Program-made: the position numbers and the translations under genes
In this document: positions 14,112 through 25,309 of the stretch, piece after piece
Layout: each line of letters starts with the position of its first letter
Position numbering within the stretch: the stretch's first letter is position 1
The notes under the pieces: model-generated
What the model saw: the letters and a program-made list of their open reading frames with translations, nothing else
Told to the model about the DNA's origin: nothing
Databases searched by the model: none
DNA from: Nannochloropsis oceanica
Lineage: Eukaryota > Sar > Eustigmatophyceae > Eustigmatales > Monodopsidaceae
Assembly (NCBI GenBank): GCA_004519485.1
Contig: CP038106.1
Location: 693,501-757,500, forward strand
Direction: 5' to 3'
DNA: 64,000 nt

Positions 14112-14803
14112 GAAGCCTGTCAAAAAAGTGTAAATACAGCCAGAAAGTGCATGTGATAGAGGTATTGACATCATAGAGCTTCTTTGTGTTCAGCAATCGA
14201 AAAATGTACGGCCAAATTGCATAGGGATTTAATTTGAACAGGCATGTAAATTCACAGATGAAAGTGAGGGCGTAGAATTAAATTACATCATGCCTGTCGT
14301 TTGGCTTCGCTTCCGCCACTCTGTTATTTTGTAGCTCTGTTGCTTGTTCTAGTGGTTATCCTCATCCACCCATATATCCTTTCGAATGCTGACGGGTACT
14401 AACCGTTAGGCTTATTTTTTTTTTTTCGGACCAAAGATCAGAATTTGCAAATGAAGGGAAGACATTTTCGTGCTTTTGACATCTTTCGGCCACATGTGCA
14501 CCAGTGCTGCGTATTCACTTGTGTGAGGAAGGAAACTTGGCTTTCCCTCCTGTCCCGAGTCCAAAGAAATAAAACAAAAACTTCCAAAATCAAACTATCA
14601 ATGCGTATTTGATTATCTTTCTCTCGTCTTCCCTCTTTCGCTCACCTTATAGACGTCTGCATTGCATCCACAACCTCGCTGGCTCTCCCCTCATTGTGTG
14701 AACGTGGGTGCAAAAATACTTTTGTTGTATGTGGGGCGAGGAGCCTTTTCTATTTCCTCTCAAGACACCTCTCATCTCTTTTTTTCTTCTTCTTTCTTCA
14801 GAT
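14112..14803. other. Convergent intergenic region, no gene seen
   Basis: About 690 bp of T-rich, lower-GC sequence between two convergent stop codons. It should hold the 3' UTRs of VPS13 (+) and the aldo/keto reductase (-). An AAATAAAAC-type poly(A)-like stretch lies near 14567. Short ORFs here are low complexity and not supported. Confidence 0.6.
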
Positions 14804-16968
14804 TTACCTTACCCGCTCATCCGTCCCCGTATCACCATCATCGAGCACCCGAGCGAAGGTCCGACTCGGGTCCCGATACCGCATGAACACTTCTGACAAA
14901 TCGTGCACGACCTGCGAGAAAATTGGCGTGTTCAACGCATCCAAATTCTCCCTCAATTGGTCCACACTCGTCGCCCCAATAATCGTGGAAGTCACAAACG
15001 GCCGGGAATACACCCAGCCCAATGCAAGCTGCCCCATGGATAGTCCATACCGAGACGCAATCTCCTTGTACTCAAAGACACAATCCTGGCTCTGAAGCGT
15101 ACGATAGCGAGCCATGTAACCCGGAAAGCGATTCAAACGCGCCTCAGACGCTCGTCCCTTGAACATGTACTTTCCCGAGAGCACCCCACCAGCTAGAGGG
15201 GAGTAGCAGAGAATGCCCAGATCTTCGTGAGCGGGAGAAGAGATCTCGGAAAGACCCATGTCCATCTCGTTCCGGTAGAGGAGATTGTAACAATTTTGGA
15301 CGGAGACAACTTCTTCCATGCCCAGGACACGGGCGGTTTCCAGGAATTTCATCACGCCATAGGGGCTTTCGTTGCTCAGGCCTATGTGGCGGATCTTACC
15401 GTCCTTAATCAGCTTGCTAAGGGCAGTGAGTTGCTCTTCGAAGCTGACGAAGTCTTCGCGCTCGCGCTGTGTAGTTGAGAAAAAGTCGAGAAAGACGAAT
15501 CGGATGAGATGTATAACATGTGCATGTAAGCATTAAGTCTGACATCGTTTTCTTCCTTCTCTCCTTTCCCTTGCCTCTCCTTCCTCCCCCCTACCTAAGT
15601 CTCCCTCCAACAGGCCCACAAAGTGGAAAGACGAAAGGAAAGGGCAAAACGGCACTCACCGATCGATCGTAGAGATCCACCCCAAACAAATTCAAATACC
15701 GATCCGGCCAATGTAACTGCAGCAAGTCGATATAATCTGTACCCAGCCTCTTCAAACTACCCTCCACTGCTTCATTTATTTGCGCCGCCGTCAGTCTCAC
15801 AGGCCCCCCATCTTTCCTTAACCAGGTCAACACATCACTGTATCCCGTGACTTTGGTCGCAATTATCACGTCTGACCTCTTCCGTTTCTTCAGCCACGAC
15901 CCAACGATCTTTTCGCTCAATCCATGTGTATCCGGGTCAGCCGGGACAGGATACAGCTCGGCGGTATCGATAAAATTGACCCCATATTCATCCACGGCCA
16001 TGTTGAGTTGGGCGTGGGCCTGCTCCTCTGTTACTTGCTCCCCCCAGGTCATTGTCCCTAGGGCTACCTCAGAGACAATCAGGTCGCTCTTGCCGAGCCT
16101 TCGATAAAGCATGCCATGGGTTAGGCGCTGATTTGCAAGTTGGATGGATACGAGGGGCCGGAAGAAGAAGGTGGAGTGAGAATCGGGTTAGGGCGTGCAG
16201 ACTGGCGAGAGAAGCACGGACGATGAAAGCTAATCAAACGAGCGAAGTGTGAACAGGGGGAAAAGCCCGCCCCGCGACGAATGCCCATGTGACACTCAAC
16301 AATTCTCCTAAAACCCATTCCTACGTACCTTGACCTCCTTGACCTTGTGAGCCTTGGCGGCCATGGCAATGCGCGGGTGCGGTTCCCCACTCTTGGCCGC
16401 GCCCATCACGTCCATGTATTTGGCAACACGGATGGCGTCGATTCGTCTGCGCTCCAGGTCCTACAAATTGAGAGGTATTGTATGATGTTGTTGGTCGGGT
16501 ACGTCGAGTAATGCAAGGCATGCTCGATTGGAAAGGAAGACGCTTGGGCAGTGCCCATCTTGGGTCAACGCTCTTCACCCACCACAACCATCGATTTACA
16601 ACCTCACGTACCTTCTCGTCGTACAAAACCATCGTATCTACTTCCTCTCCGTACTTGGCCTCCCACTCCTCTGGGCTCATAGACGCGTCTGGGTCTTGAA
16701 TCAACTCGGGCCCGTACCCGGTCTTATCGTCGTCCATTCCCGGTGTGCCTGCGCCGCCCGTGCGAATGGAAAACAGCGGCGCCAGATTCTCGCTCCTCCT
16801 CCTCATTGTTGTCATTGTACTTGCTGTCATACTGTCCCTCATCCCCGTTTCCACGCTTCGTTTACTCCCTGTGGCTGGCATGGTAAACGCCTCTGCCACA
16901 TTGGTGCTGCGTGGGCCGCACGTCAAAACTACCACGCCAAGCGCGACCGCTCTCGACCACCTTTGCAT
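14804..16968 (-). CDS. Aldo/keto reductase of the Tas type with plastid-type leader
   Basis: Four exons on the minus strand: 16968-16612, 16460-16329, 16127-15660 and 15466-14804, all in phase 0, giving 539 residues. The C-terminal about 375 residues follow the Tas branch of NADPH-dependent aldo/keto reductases: LGTMTWGEQ near the start, the catalytic set Asp and Tyr in FIDTAELYPV, Lys in IATKV and His in LQLHWPD, then IGATSVDQL near the end. The physiological substrate is not known. The N-terminus has a hydrophobic signal core (VALGVVVLTCG) followed by AEAF, matching the signal peptide plus Phe-site leader of heterokont plastid proteins. A further hydrophilic stretch of about 120 residues (SPEEWEAKYGEEVD and a basic helix) precedes the barrel and is absent from bacterial Tas. 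Start chosen at the ATG that opens the signal core. Head to head with the AsnRS gene. Confidence 0.88.
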
Positions 16969-17548
16969 TTCCCCTCCCCCCTTATGTAAGACAGACAAGC
17001 TCCTAGACGTACTGATGCTGTCCTGAGTTGTGTATGCGGTGAATGTGGTTTCGTGTGAGGGACAAGTGTGGTTAAGTTAGCAAGGGCCAGCCAACCGCAT
17101 AACTGCAACTGGCGAGGCAACAACACGCGAGGCTGCTGACATGACAAGGAATTATGCGCTTAGTCATTACTCCATTTACAGAGCTGCATACACCTTACAG
17201 GTAGCCGCGTAAAGCGAAGCAAGGGAATTGCCTCGACCACGTAGCCAGCTGGTTTGACCAGCAACCATTGGCACGCCCTCCTTGCCTTGCACCATGAGCG
17301 TCATCGTCGTGGGGTATCAATACAATACGATGATCGCATATCTAACGCTGGCGCTGCGTCCTCCATTACCACAGGTCTCCGGCTTGTTGCAGGGCGCAAG
17401 GAACGACACGGAGAAAGCTGAGCTCCCTCTTCACTCTCCCTCGGTGGCGGCAGCGCGGGTGCACGACTAAATTGGCCTTGCATCGATTGATTGACCTCCC
17501 CCCTTGGCGCGTCCCACTCTACGTGCCTTCATCCGAACACCTTCGGAA
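16969..17548. promoter_or_regulatory. Divergent upstream region of AKR and AsnRS genes
   Basis: About 580 bp between the ATG of the reductase (-) and that of the asparaginyl-tRNA synthetase (+). No supported ORF or RNA gene was seen; it should carry both promoters. Both products have plastid-type leaders, so coregulation is conceivable, but this is only inference. Confidence 0.5.
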
Positions 17549-19405
17549 ATGTTTGTGGGCAGTCGCAGGGGGTTCTCGCCTTGCTTGTGTTTTAATCTGA
17601 CACTTTTAATCATCATGACAATTCTGTCACGCATCGTGCTTTCTGCCGGCCCCCGGCACCATGTAGCAGCGTTCACTGCATTGTCCTCCACTTCAAGAGG
17701 CCAGCGCCACGCTCCTTCCTCTCGCTCCTCGTCTTTCGCCCTTCCTCACACCCGCCGGTCACCATTCTCCTTCGCACCAGCAACGCGACAATACGCAACT
17801 ACTACAACTACTATCCCTCCAACCACCACCACCTCTACAACGACGGAGCCCGCCCGCATCAAAGTCCGCGACATCCTCATTAAAGGCGACGACTCCCTGC
17901 TCGGGCAACGCGTCACCATCAAAGGGTGGGTCCGCACGCTCCGTTCGCAAAAAACCTTCAGCTTTATTGAAGTTAATGACGGCAGTACGCTCGGTGGGCT
18001 TCAGATAGTCGCGGACGCCGAAAAGGTCGCTGGGTACGAGGCAGCTATTGCAGGCATCCACACTGGTGCGGCAATTGGCGTGGTGGGGACGATCAAAGAA
18101 TCACCGGGTAAAGGGCAAAAGTACGAAATTTCAGCAGAGACTATTGAGGTGATCGGTGGATGTGATCCGGAGACGTATCCCTTGCAGAAGAAGAGGCATA
18201 CTTTAGAGTTTTTGCGTGGCATCGCTCACTTGAGGCCACGGACTAACACTCTGGCGGCGGTGTCAAGAGTGAGATCGAGTTTAGCGTTTGCCACCCATAA
18301 ATTTTTCCAGGATCAGGGATTTTATTACTTGCAGAGTCCGATCATCACGGCTTCGGATTGCGAGGGGGCGGGGGAGATGTTTCGGGTGACGACCTTGCCA
18401 GATAAAGTGTCGCTCATTCCAAGGAAGAAGGAGGACAGCGATGCGATCGATTACACGCAAGATTTTTTCGGGGCCCCTGCCTTTTTGACCGTGTCGGGCC
18501 AATTATCAGGCGAGGCTTATGCGTGTGCCCTTGGGGATGTGTACACGTTTGGGCCTACGTTTAGGGCGGAAAATAGTCAGACGACGCGGCATCTGGCGGA
18601 GTTCAACATGATTGAGCCCGAAATGGCCTTTGCAGATCTGAAGGACAACATGCGTAACGCCGAAGCGTATGTCAAGGCAATTGTCGGACATATCTTGAAG
18701 GAGTGTGGAGAGGATTTGGCGTTCTTTGAGAAGTTTTACGATAAGACGTTGGTTGGGCGGTTGAATACGGTAAGGGAGGGAGGGAGGGAGGGAAGGCACA
18801 CGAGAGCAAATTAATGTCTATGTTTTCTAATCCCTTCCGTTCCTGCAAAGTCAAGCGTTCCTCCCGCTCACACCTTCCCCGATCACTACATGCAGCTGGT
18901 CTCCGAGCCCTTTGCCCGGGTGGAGTACAAGGAAGCCGTGCGTTTGTTGCAAGGAGAGATTGCCAAAGACGAGAGCGCGTGGGCTTACCCCGAGGTGGAA
19001 TTTGGGACTGACCTACAGACGGAGCACGAACGGTGGTTGTGTGAGAAGCATTTCAACAGAGCAACATTTGTGTATAACTACCCAAGGAAAATAAAGGCTT
19101 TTTATATGAGGGATAATGAGGATGGGGAGACGGTGGCGGCGATGGACTTGCTGGTGCCGGGGATAGGGGAATTGATTGGGGGGTCACAGAGGGAGGAGCG
19201 GCTGGAGAGGCTGGAGGAGAAGTTGAAAGAATTTGGGCTGGACAGGGAGGATTATTGGTGGTACTTGGATTTAAGGCGGTTTGGGGGAGTGCCGCACAGT
19301 GGGTACGGTTTGGGGTTTGAACGGTTGGTTTGTTATGTTACAGGGGTGGAGAATATTAGGGATGCCATCGCCTTCCCGCGGACACCGGGAAGTGCGTTGT
19401 TTTAG
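17549..19405 (+). CDS. NARS2: Organellar asparaginyl-tRNA synthetase (bacterial type)
   Basis: Two exons, 17549-18769 and 18851-19405, phase 0 across an 81 bp intron, giving 591 residues. The enzyme charges tRNA-Asn with asparagine. The order is leader, OB-fold anticodon-binding domain ([14 protein letters not shown]...FIEVNDGS), then a class II core with the motif 2 sequence [15 protein letters not shown] and motif 3 GYGLGFERL. The C-terminus [20 protein letters not shown] matches bacterial AsnS, so this is the organellar rather than cytosolic form. The leader has a hydrophobic segment and then HVAAFTAL, a plastid-type Ala-Phe cleavage site. A second in-frame ATG at 17615 would give a 569-residue form starting just before the signal core, so alternative starts could change targeting. 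The intron begins with a (GGGA)n run. Confidence 0.93.
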
Positions 19406-19578
19406 AGAAGGAAGGAGATGCCGCGGACGAAGGAGGGAAAAAATTAAAATCATACAAGACTTATATTGAGAAAAGAGCCTTTGGAAAGTTGGGAGTCGAT
19501 GGTAAACTTGATTTTTGATGGGAGTTGCTGTGTTGTTCTTCTTTTACATATGTGTATAAGGCCCTTTGTAATTCTCTT

Positions 19579-20861
19579 TCAAATCCCATTTATCTGGAAA
19601 TGGGCTTCCAAGGAATGAACGCTTGGCTCAGCCGAAGAAGAGGAGGAGTTCGAAGGGCCATACCCACCACCTCGTCCTCCCCTTCTTCCTCCTCTTCCTC
19701 TTCCTCCCCTCCATCCTCGATCGCCCTGTTGTCCTCGACCACCACCCCGGCCCCCAACGCTGCCACGAGCACCGCTTCTACTGCTATATCCACTTCCTCC
19801 TTCCCCTCGCCCTCCTCCCCTATACGAAGAAGAAGGAGGAAGAGGATCCACCGCGCTACTGCGACTGTCATAGTCTGCACCACCGTAGGACTGAGAAGGA
19901 GTGCCATCTCCTCTAGAGCTGCTCCTGCCTCTGCTGGTACCACAACCTCGCGTCTGATCACGACCACGGCTGCTACGATGATTGTTCTGTCCGCCCCGCC
20001 CTTGGCTGCTTGGCCCATGAATCTCGCAAGAAGAGTGTATTGTAGCTCCCTTATCCCTGACATCGGCATGCTTAAGGGCAGCAAGAGGGATGGTAGCAGG
20101 CGAAGGATGGGGCATCGATGACTTGGACTTGCCTTGCGAATGACCACTTCCGGGCTCTCCTCCTGCACCATTACCACTCTTGGAGGCATCAGGCTTGAAA
20201 GCATCAAACGCCGGGGGACCTTCCCCCGCCGCATTTTTCTTCTTTACTTGCAGGTCCTTGCTGAGTTTGTATTGTTGCTCCAAGAGGCGACTGCTCCTAA
20301 AATTGTTGGCCAAGGCTTCGACCACGCCCTCCACACCCAGCACCGAGCAGGGCTGCAGAAGCAATTTGTGCTTCACATACCGCACGTCGCTCACCAGTAG
20401 CTTTGTGCCCGGCGGCGTGTCCGTGCTCAGCTTGGGGAGGCGTACCATCTCGATCGCCGTGAATTTACTGGACGTTCCATCGGTGACACGTAGCAGGAGC
20501 ACACGCTCTTGCCCTCCGTCCCCAATATGCTGCTTGCTGCTGGGTTTGGTCCCATCAATGACGCTTACAATTTGAAGAATGAAGGGACCCCCAATAGTAC
20601 CTGTTACGTCGTCCATCTTGGGCAGCGGGATACGGTCTCCCTCCAGCTTCCGGATGTCCGTCTGAACGTAAGATTTGGTAGGTTTTGCGTGTTGGAGAAG
20701 TAACATGGAGCGAGGGATGGGCGAAAGACGGGGGAGGGGAGACGTGAACTCAAGAAGACAAGCCAACATACCTGAAGCAAATCCGCCAATTCCATCCACG
20801 GGAATTGGGATTTGCATGCCTGCGTCCACGCTGCTTCTTGAACCATTGTGTGCCTAAACAT
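19579..20861 (-). CDS. TDRD3/RMI1-type OB-fold protein with RGG tail
   Basis: Two exons, 20861-20772 and 20661-19579, phase 0, giving 390 residues. The N-terminal region matches the DUF1767/OB-fold of TDRD3 and RMI1, the scaffold that binds topoisomerase III: QTDIRKLEG, FILQIVSVIDG, LLLRVTDG, then NTPPGTK-like DTPPGTKLLVSDV and VLGVEGVVEALANNF. The C-terminal half is low-complexity Gly/Arg/Ser with many RGG boxes, suited to RNA binding. No Tudor or UBA domain is seen, so it is shorter than animal TDRD3. Inference: a topoisomerase III beta partner acting on RNA or R-loops. A second ATG at 20846 is an alternative start. Its start lies about 360 bp from snurportin, head to head. Confidence 0.75.
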
Positions 20862-21223
20862 TTTGGGTTTTAGGTGTAGTATGAGCCAATGTGGGGGGCG
20901 TATATAGCTTGCCTGCCCTCCGTGCCTCTTCTGTTCCTGTGTTTTACGATCAGATCGCCAGACAATGCATAGCCCCATCCAATTTTCGGACTCCACTTCT
21001 ACATTAACTTAACAAGCAAACGTAAAATTCCCTCTCATTCACTAGCCTATATGCGCACGCAACTGTAAATTGGCCAATAACAGGCGGCCACACAGCCTCC
21101 AACCTCCCACCCCCTCCACGACCCCTCCCTGCTCCTACCCGCTATCGCCGCCAACTCCTGTCTGCTGCAGCATAGCACGATCAGCAGCAACATCGTTACC
21201 ACTTCCACCACCCCCAATACCCC
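20862..21223. promoter_or_regulatory. Divergent upstream region of TDRD3-like and snurportin genes
   Basis: About 360 bp between two divergent ATGs. It probably carries both promoters. No coding feature is supported; the part next to snurportin is C-rich and may be 5' UTR. Confidence 0.45.
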
Positions 21224-22747
21224 ATGATGCATCGACCGCCATACAAGCATGCTGCCCCATCCCAGCAGCCGCAGATGCGGCGGATACCACCCAAGCAGAA
21301 AGCAGCCAGCGCTTATACCTCGGCGCGCGAGCATCGACGTGCAGCCGTCTTACAGCGGCAGCGGGCGGCGCGGAGAGAATTGACATACAATCTGCGGGCC
21401 TTAATCAGCAATGCAATAGACAAAGAGGAGCCTGGGGCCGAGACAGGGGAGGACGACTCGAGGCAAGACCAAGCCTTGGAGGAAACGTGCGACGGCGCAC
21501 CTATGGCAATGGACGAAGGGGGAGCGCAAGGGTCAACCCAATATTTTGATGAAAAAGGAGCGCATCCAAACAAACGGGTGCGGGGTAAGCAGGCCCAATT
21601 TTATGCCAGCCAGTTTTCCATCCCAGAATGGATGGTAGATATTCCCCGAGATTTAAACGGACACCTCTCGACTGAAGAAGGAGGAGGTTGGTTCGTCATG
21701 CCACGCCCGGAGGGGAAACGATGCCTGATGGTGGCTTCGGGCGGAATCACCGTGACACGGCTGATGAATGGGGAGGTGCTCCATCGATTTCCATCCGCCT
21801 TGCCCAACGGTTCACCACGCGCCAAGGGTCCCAAAGATGGGTGGACGTTGCTTGATTGCATTTATTCGGAGGCGAGCCGGACGTACTTTGTGCTGGATTT
21901 GCTGTGCTGGCGGAAGATGGAACTTTATGACTGTACGTGTGAGTTTCGTTTTTTTATACTGCGATCCAAATTTGAGGAGGAACTGGGAAGGTCTGGAGCA
22001 GGAGGAGGAGCAGGAGGAGCAGGAGGAGCAGGAGGAGCAGGAGGAGGAGCAGAAGCAGCAGGAGGGTACCTTTTGGAGCCTTTGCCCTACTTCGAATGTG
22101 ATTCTAACGGCCTACGACGCGCGTATGGTGATTACGCTCCCTTTGTTCGGGATGGGTTGCTGTTTTGGAGTAAGCAGAGCTACGTTGAGATAGGCCCGAG
22201 TCCGCTTGTATTGCTCTGGAAGGATATGAAATGCTCGCGGTACTTTCTTCGGGAAACACAACAACAGCAGCAGCAGCAGCACCACCACCACCCACCATTA
22301 AGCTGTGTATTATTGGTGCAGAAGGCAAAGGGTGAGGATGGGGAGAAGAGTGGATACGTTCTGAGCACACTGGACGACGTGGTCTTGGGCCGGACGACGC
22401 TGGAGGAGGTGAATGCGTGGGGCCTCGGACAAGTGCAAGACGGAAGGGCGGGCGGAGAGAGAGAGGAAGAAGAACAAATGTTGATCCGATTTTGGTATGA
22501 AGGAGCAACGGAGGACGAGAAAAATAACCAGCAGCAGTTGCATGGGCTTCAGTTTGACAGGAAGTGCTCGTCGAAGAGGGCGGTGGCTGATGCCTGGAGT
22601 AAGCTCCTGTTCCACGCTCGGGCCAAGAAGGGGATAAGGGAGGGAGGGACGGCGGTGACGTTTGATACGTTGTTGCAGGCGGTTGAGAGGCCTGTACAAA
22701 AGGAGGTGAGGGAGGAATCGAATGACGTCGAAGGGATGATGTGCTGA
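21224..22747 (+). CDS. SNUPN: Snurportin-1, import adaptor for m3G-capped snRNPs
   Basis: A single exon of 507 residues. Snurportin binds the trimethylguanosine cap of spliceosomal snRNAs and carries snRNPs into the nucleus through importin beta. An Arg-rich importin-beta-binding-like helix lies near residues 25-65 (REHRRAAVLQRQRAARREL). The cap-binding domain is well conserved: EGKRCLMVASGG, HRFPSALPNGS, WTLLDCIYSEA, YFVLDLLCWR and YDCTCEFRFF, then DGLLFWSKQ and the PLVLLWKDM strand. A Gly/Ala-rich tandem repeat (about 22000-22065) and a Gln/His run are inserted in loops of the domain. The C-terminus is longer than the animal protein and acidic. Two tandem ATGs at the start leave the exact first residue open by one codon. 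Confidence 0.9.
   Translation: MMHRPPYKHAAPSQQPQMRRIPPKQKAASAYTSAREHRRAAVLQRQRAARRELTYNLRALISNAIDKEEPGAETGEDDSRQDQALEETCDGAPMAMDEGGAQGSTQYFDEKGAHPNKRVRGKQAQFYASQFSIPEWMVDIPRDLNGHLSTEEGGGWFVMPRPEGKRCLMVASGGITVTRLMNGEVLHRFPSALPNGSPRAKGPKDGWTLLDCIYSEASRTYFVLDLLCWRKMELYDCTCEFRFFILRSKFEEELGRSGAGGGAGGAGGAGGAGGGAEAAGGYLLEPLPYFECDSNGLRRAYGDYAPFVRDGLLFWSKQSYVEIGPSPLVLLWKDMKCSRYFLRETQQQQQQQHHHHPPLSCVLLVQKAKGEDGEKSGYVLSTLDDVVLGRTTLEEVNAWGLGQVQDGRAGGEREEEEQMLIRFWYEGATEDEKNNQQQLHGLQFDRKCSSKRAVADAWSKLLFHARAKKGIREGGTAVTFDTLLQAVERPVQKEVREESNDVEGMMC
22003..22065 (+). repeat. GGA/GCA tandem repeat in snurportin
   Basis: Tandem nine-base units (GCAGGAGGA-type) coding Ala-Gly-Gly inside the cap-binding domain of snurportin, in a loop before the ECDSNGLRRAYGDY-like region. 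Probable slippage-prone insertion; it stays in frame. Confidence 0.8.
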
Positions 22748-23388
22748 TTAACACGGAAACAGAGAGGGTGGATGCCAGTGTGTCTTAAGACTGTAACATA
22801 GTATGTCTACTCGTCACGGTGGGATTGGTAGTGGGACGGGAGTTCAGAAATAGAACAGAGCTGCAAGACCGATAGGAGGAGACGTGTTGGGGAAACAATA
22901 TGGCTTTTAGGATTACTCGGGCCGAATCTGGCCACGAGAGAAAATATTTCTTCACAACGGATGCATTGATTCTAGTCGATCCTTATTATGGTGAAAATCG
23001 GCACGAGCACTACATGTGGGTGAATCTATAATAAAATCTCGATCCGGTCATCTAACACATTTAAGTTTGACTCCTTTTTAAATGTAACAAATGAATGTAT
23101 GCATTGTGTGCTCTAACAGGCTTTGCTTCTACTACATCGATAAACATATGAAAAAGCTCGGCAAAGAGAGAAATAAATGTGAAAGAAACACAAAGTACAA
23201 AATGAAGAAGGAAATGTAAAACACCAATGTTACTGTTCCTAATTGTGCAGTGTTTATTCTTTTTGTGCGTTTTTCAAAAAAGCAGGCGTCTGCCCTCTAC
23301 ATATCATTCTCCCCCATCGCATATGCATTATCTTTGTATACATAAAAGTGTGTGTCTGTTTCAAAAAGACAAAAAATCTCTCCCTTCC
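22748..23388. other. Convergent intergenic region, no gene seen
   Basis: About 640 bp, AT-rich compared with its flanks, between convergent snurportin (+) and DUF4336 (-) stops. It should hold two 3' UTRs; AATAAA-like words occur near 23030 and 23172. No ORF, tRNA or repeat was supported. Confidence 0.6.
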
Positions 23389-24749
23389 TTAGTCGGCTAA
23401 GCCCGTCGCACTAACGAACTTATTCAGCGCGTCCAAAATCTTGGTATCCTTCTCCGGAAACACAACCGTCCTCTTCCGCCCCTTCCCCGTAACTCCACCC
23501 AGATTAAACGCTGACAAATCAAACCCAAATGCCGGTGATGGTGACGCCGCAACATTCGCTCCCTCCTTTCCTTCCTCCTCCTCCAAGAAGGAATATGCAT
23601 CCCTCAAGTCTTTAGGCCCCGCTTTGATCGGCGCCGAGAAATGAGCAGGGATAATCCTCTCGAAATTCCACCGACACACTCTGGCAATCCAATCCCTCAC
23701 CTCCCTCTTCGCCCGCGATACGACCAAAATACGAATGACAGGGGAAACAATCAGTTTTTGCTTTATCTCTTCAAAGGTATCGAGGTTGGGAGGGCCAAGA
23801 AAGCAGGCTTGCAAAGCCATCTTTTTCCACACATTCGGCGCGATTCCCTTCTGTTTGAGGATCTCTGGGGGGGCATTATCGATCCAAATGACAGCGTCAG
23901 TGACGAGCAATGTCTTGGTCTTCTTATGGAAAAACGCCACTTCGCTTATCGAGCCTGTGAAGGGCCTGAAGAACCAGCCAGTGTAATCAATTTCGTCCTT
24001 AAAAGGCATCATTTCCTTATTTTCATCCGTCAGAATCCCATCCACCCGAAACCCAAGGGGTAAATTCAACGGCCAGCTAAACTGACCGGGAGCAACATAG
24101 ACTTTTGCTTTCGGAAACTGGGCAACAAAGCTCGCCATGTACACCTTGTGCTCCACCGCCGTGACGGGTAAAACCACATAAGCAACCTCCCCCAAGTCTT
24201 TGAGGAGGGAAATGCACTCGGCTGTTGGGGCGACGGGGGCGTGCACGAAGAGCTTGCCGTTCTTGAGACGGATGATGGTCGATCGGATGTTGACGCTGAC
24301 GTTGACAAATGTTTGAGCCTAGGGGAGGGAGGAGGGGAGGAGGGATGCACTGAATTCAAAAATTTCCATTCCTATTTAATTCGATATGACAAAAAGCCAT
24401 CTGGAGGAGGAAGAAGGGGAGGAAGTGAAAGGGTGTGAGGACATACCTGTTCAAGAAAAAATATGTCCTCGGAGACTTGTGTCCGAACGGTGTCACGCGC
24501 AATCCAGGGCGGTAGAAAAGCGGGAAGGAAGACTTTAGAACCCAACCCCGCGGGCTGTGTGCCGGGCATGGACTTTGTGGGTAGGAGCGTGGGGCCAGCG
24601 TGCACAACAGTGGCATCGCGGTGGAATGAGGTGGCACGGGTGGAAGAGGGGATGGGGATGGCGGGCAGGCCGACGAGAAAGCCTAAGGCTAGAGAAAGCC
24701 CGGTAGTAAGCAAGAATACTCTTAGAAGGCTCTTCTGTGATGGCATCAT
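23389..24749 (-). CDS. DUF4336 protein with plastid-type leader
   Basis: Two exons, 24749-24447 and 24318-23389, phase 0, giving 410 residues. The mature part matches the DUF4336 family of cyanobacteria, algae and plants, which resembles a metallo-beta-lactamase-like fold of unproven function: GKLFVHAPVAPTAECISLLKDLG, YVVLPVTAVEHKVYMASFVAQFPKAKVYVAPGQFSWP (only parts quoted as landmarks), GILTDEN, VAFFHKKTKTLLVTDAV and RIIPAHFSAPI near the end. The leader from the tandem ATGs at 24749/24746 has the hydrophobic core LLRVFLLTTGLSLALGF, with a Gly-Phe site typical of heterokont plastid targeting, then a Ser/Thr-rich transit region. Upstream in-frame codons to 24932 also lack a stop, but the signal core argues for 24749. 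Head to head with mL41. Confidence 0.82.
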
Positions 24750-25309
24750 CTTGCACCCCTGTTTGTTTGTGCGTTGAAAGAGGGTGAGGTGTCGGAATGA
24801 CGTATACGATGGTGTTCCAGCTCGACCTCCTGCCTCTGCGGCTGTGGAGTGAAGTCGGCTAGTGGCAAAAGGATGACAGGCGGACGACCTCAGGGAAGGC
24901 AAAGTGCGCCTTGCTGTCATTATCCTTTTCATACTGCTTATACGGGTGTGGTGTGGTGTAGTGGAGAGGCTGAGTAAGACTTACTGCGTGAGTCCGAACA
25001 CAAGCAAGAGGACGCGCACGTCCGCCGATCAGTCACGTTGATTCGTCGAGCGGTTTGCCGGAGAGAGCAAGGCATGATGATACCTAGCATTGTCTTGCCC
25101 AGCACAACACACAACACGAGACCTCACCGCAGTCATTCTTTACCATACACAGCAGCTCCCTACTCACCTGGCCGAGGCAACGTGAGGGCCGGAAGCAAGG
25201 AGCAACGCGTGTGTGGGCATCAACAAGCAGCTGCAGCTTCCTATCATCCTCCATCGCCTCCTTCTCCTTGCCTACCCCGAGACTCCACCGTTAGCATCAC
25301 CAACCCACC
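24750..25309. promoter_or_regulatory. Divergent upstream region of DUF4336 and mL41 genes
   Basis: About 560 bp between divergent start codons. It holds both promoters and 5' UTRs. Overlapping short ORFs on both strands have no recognisable product and are not called. Confidence 0.45.
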
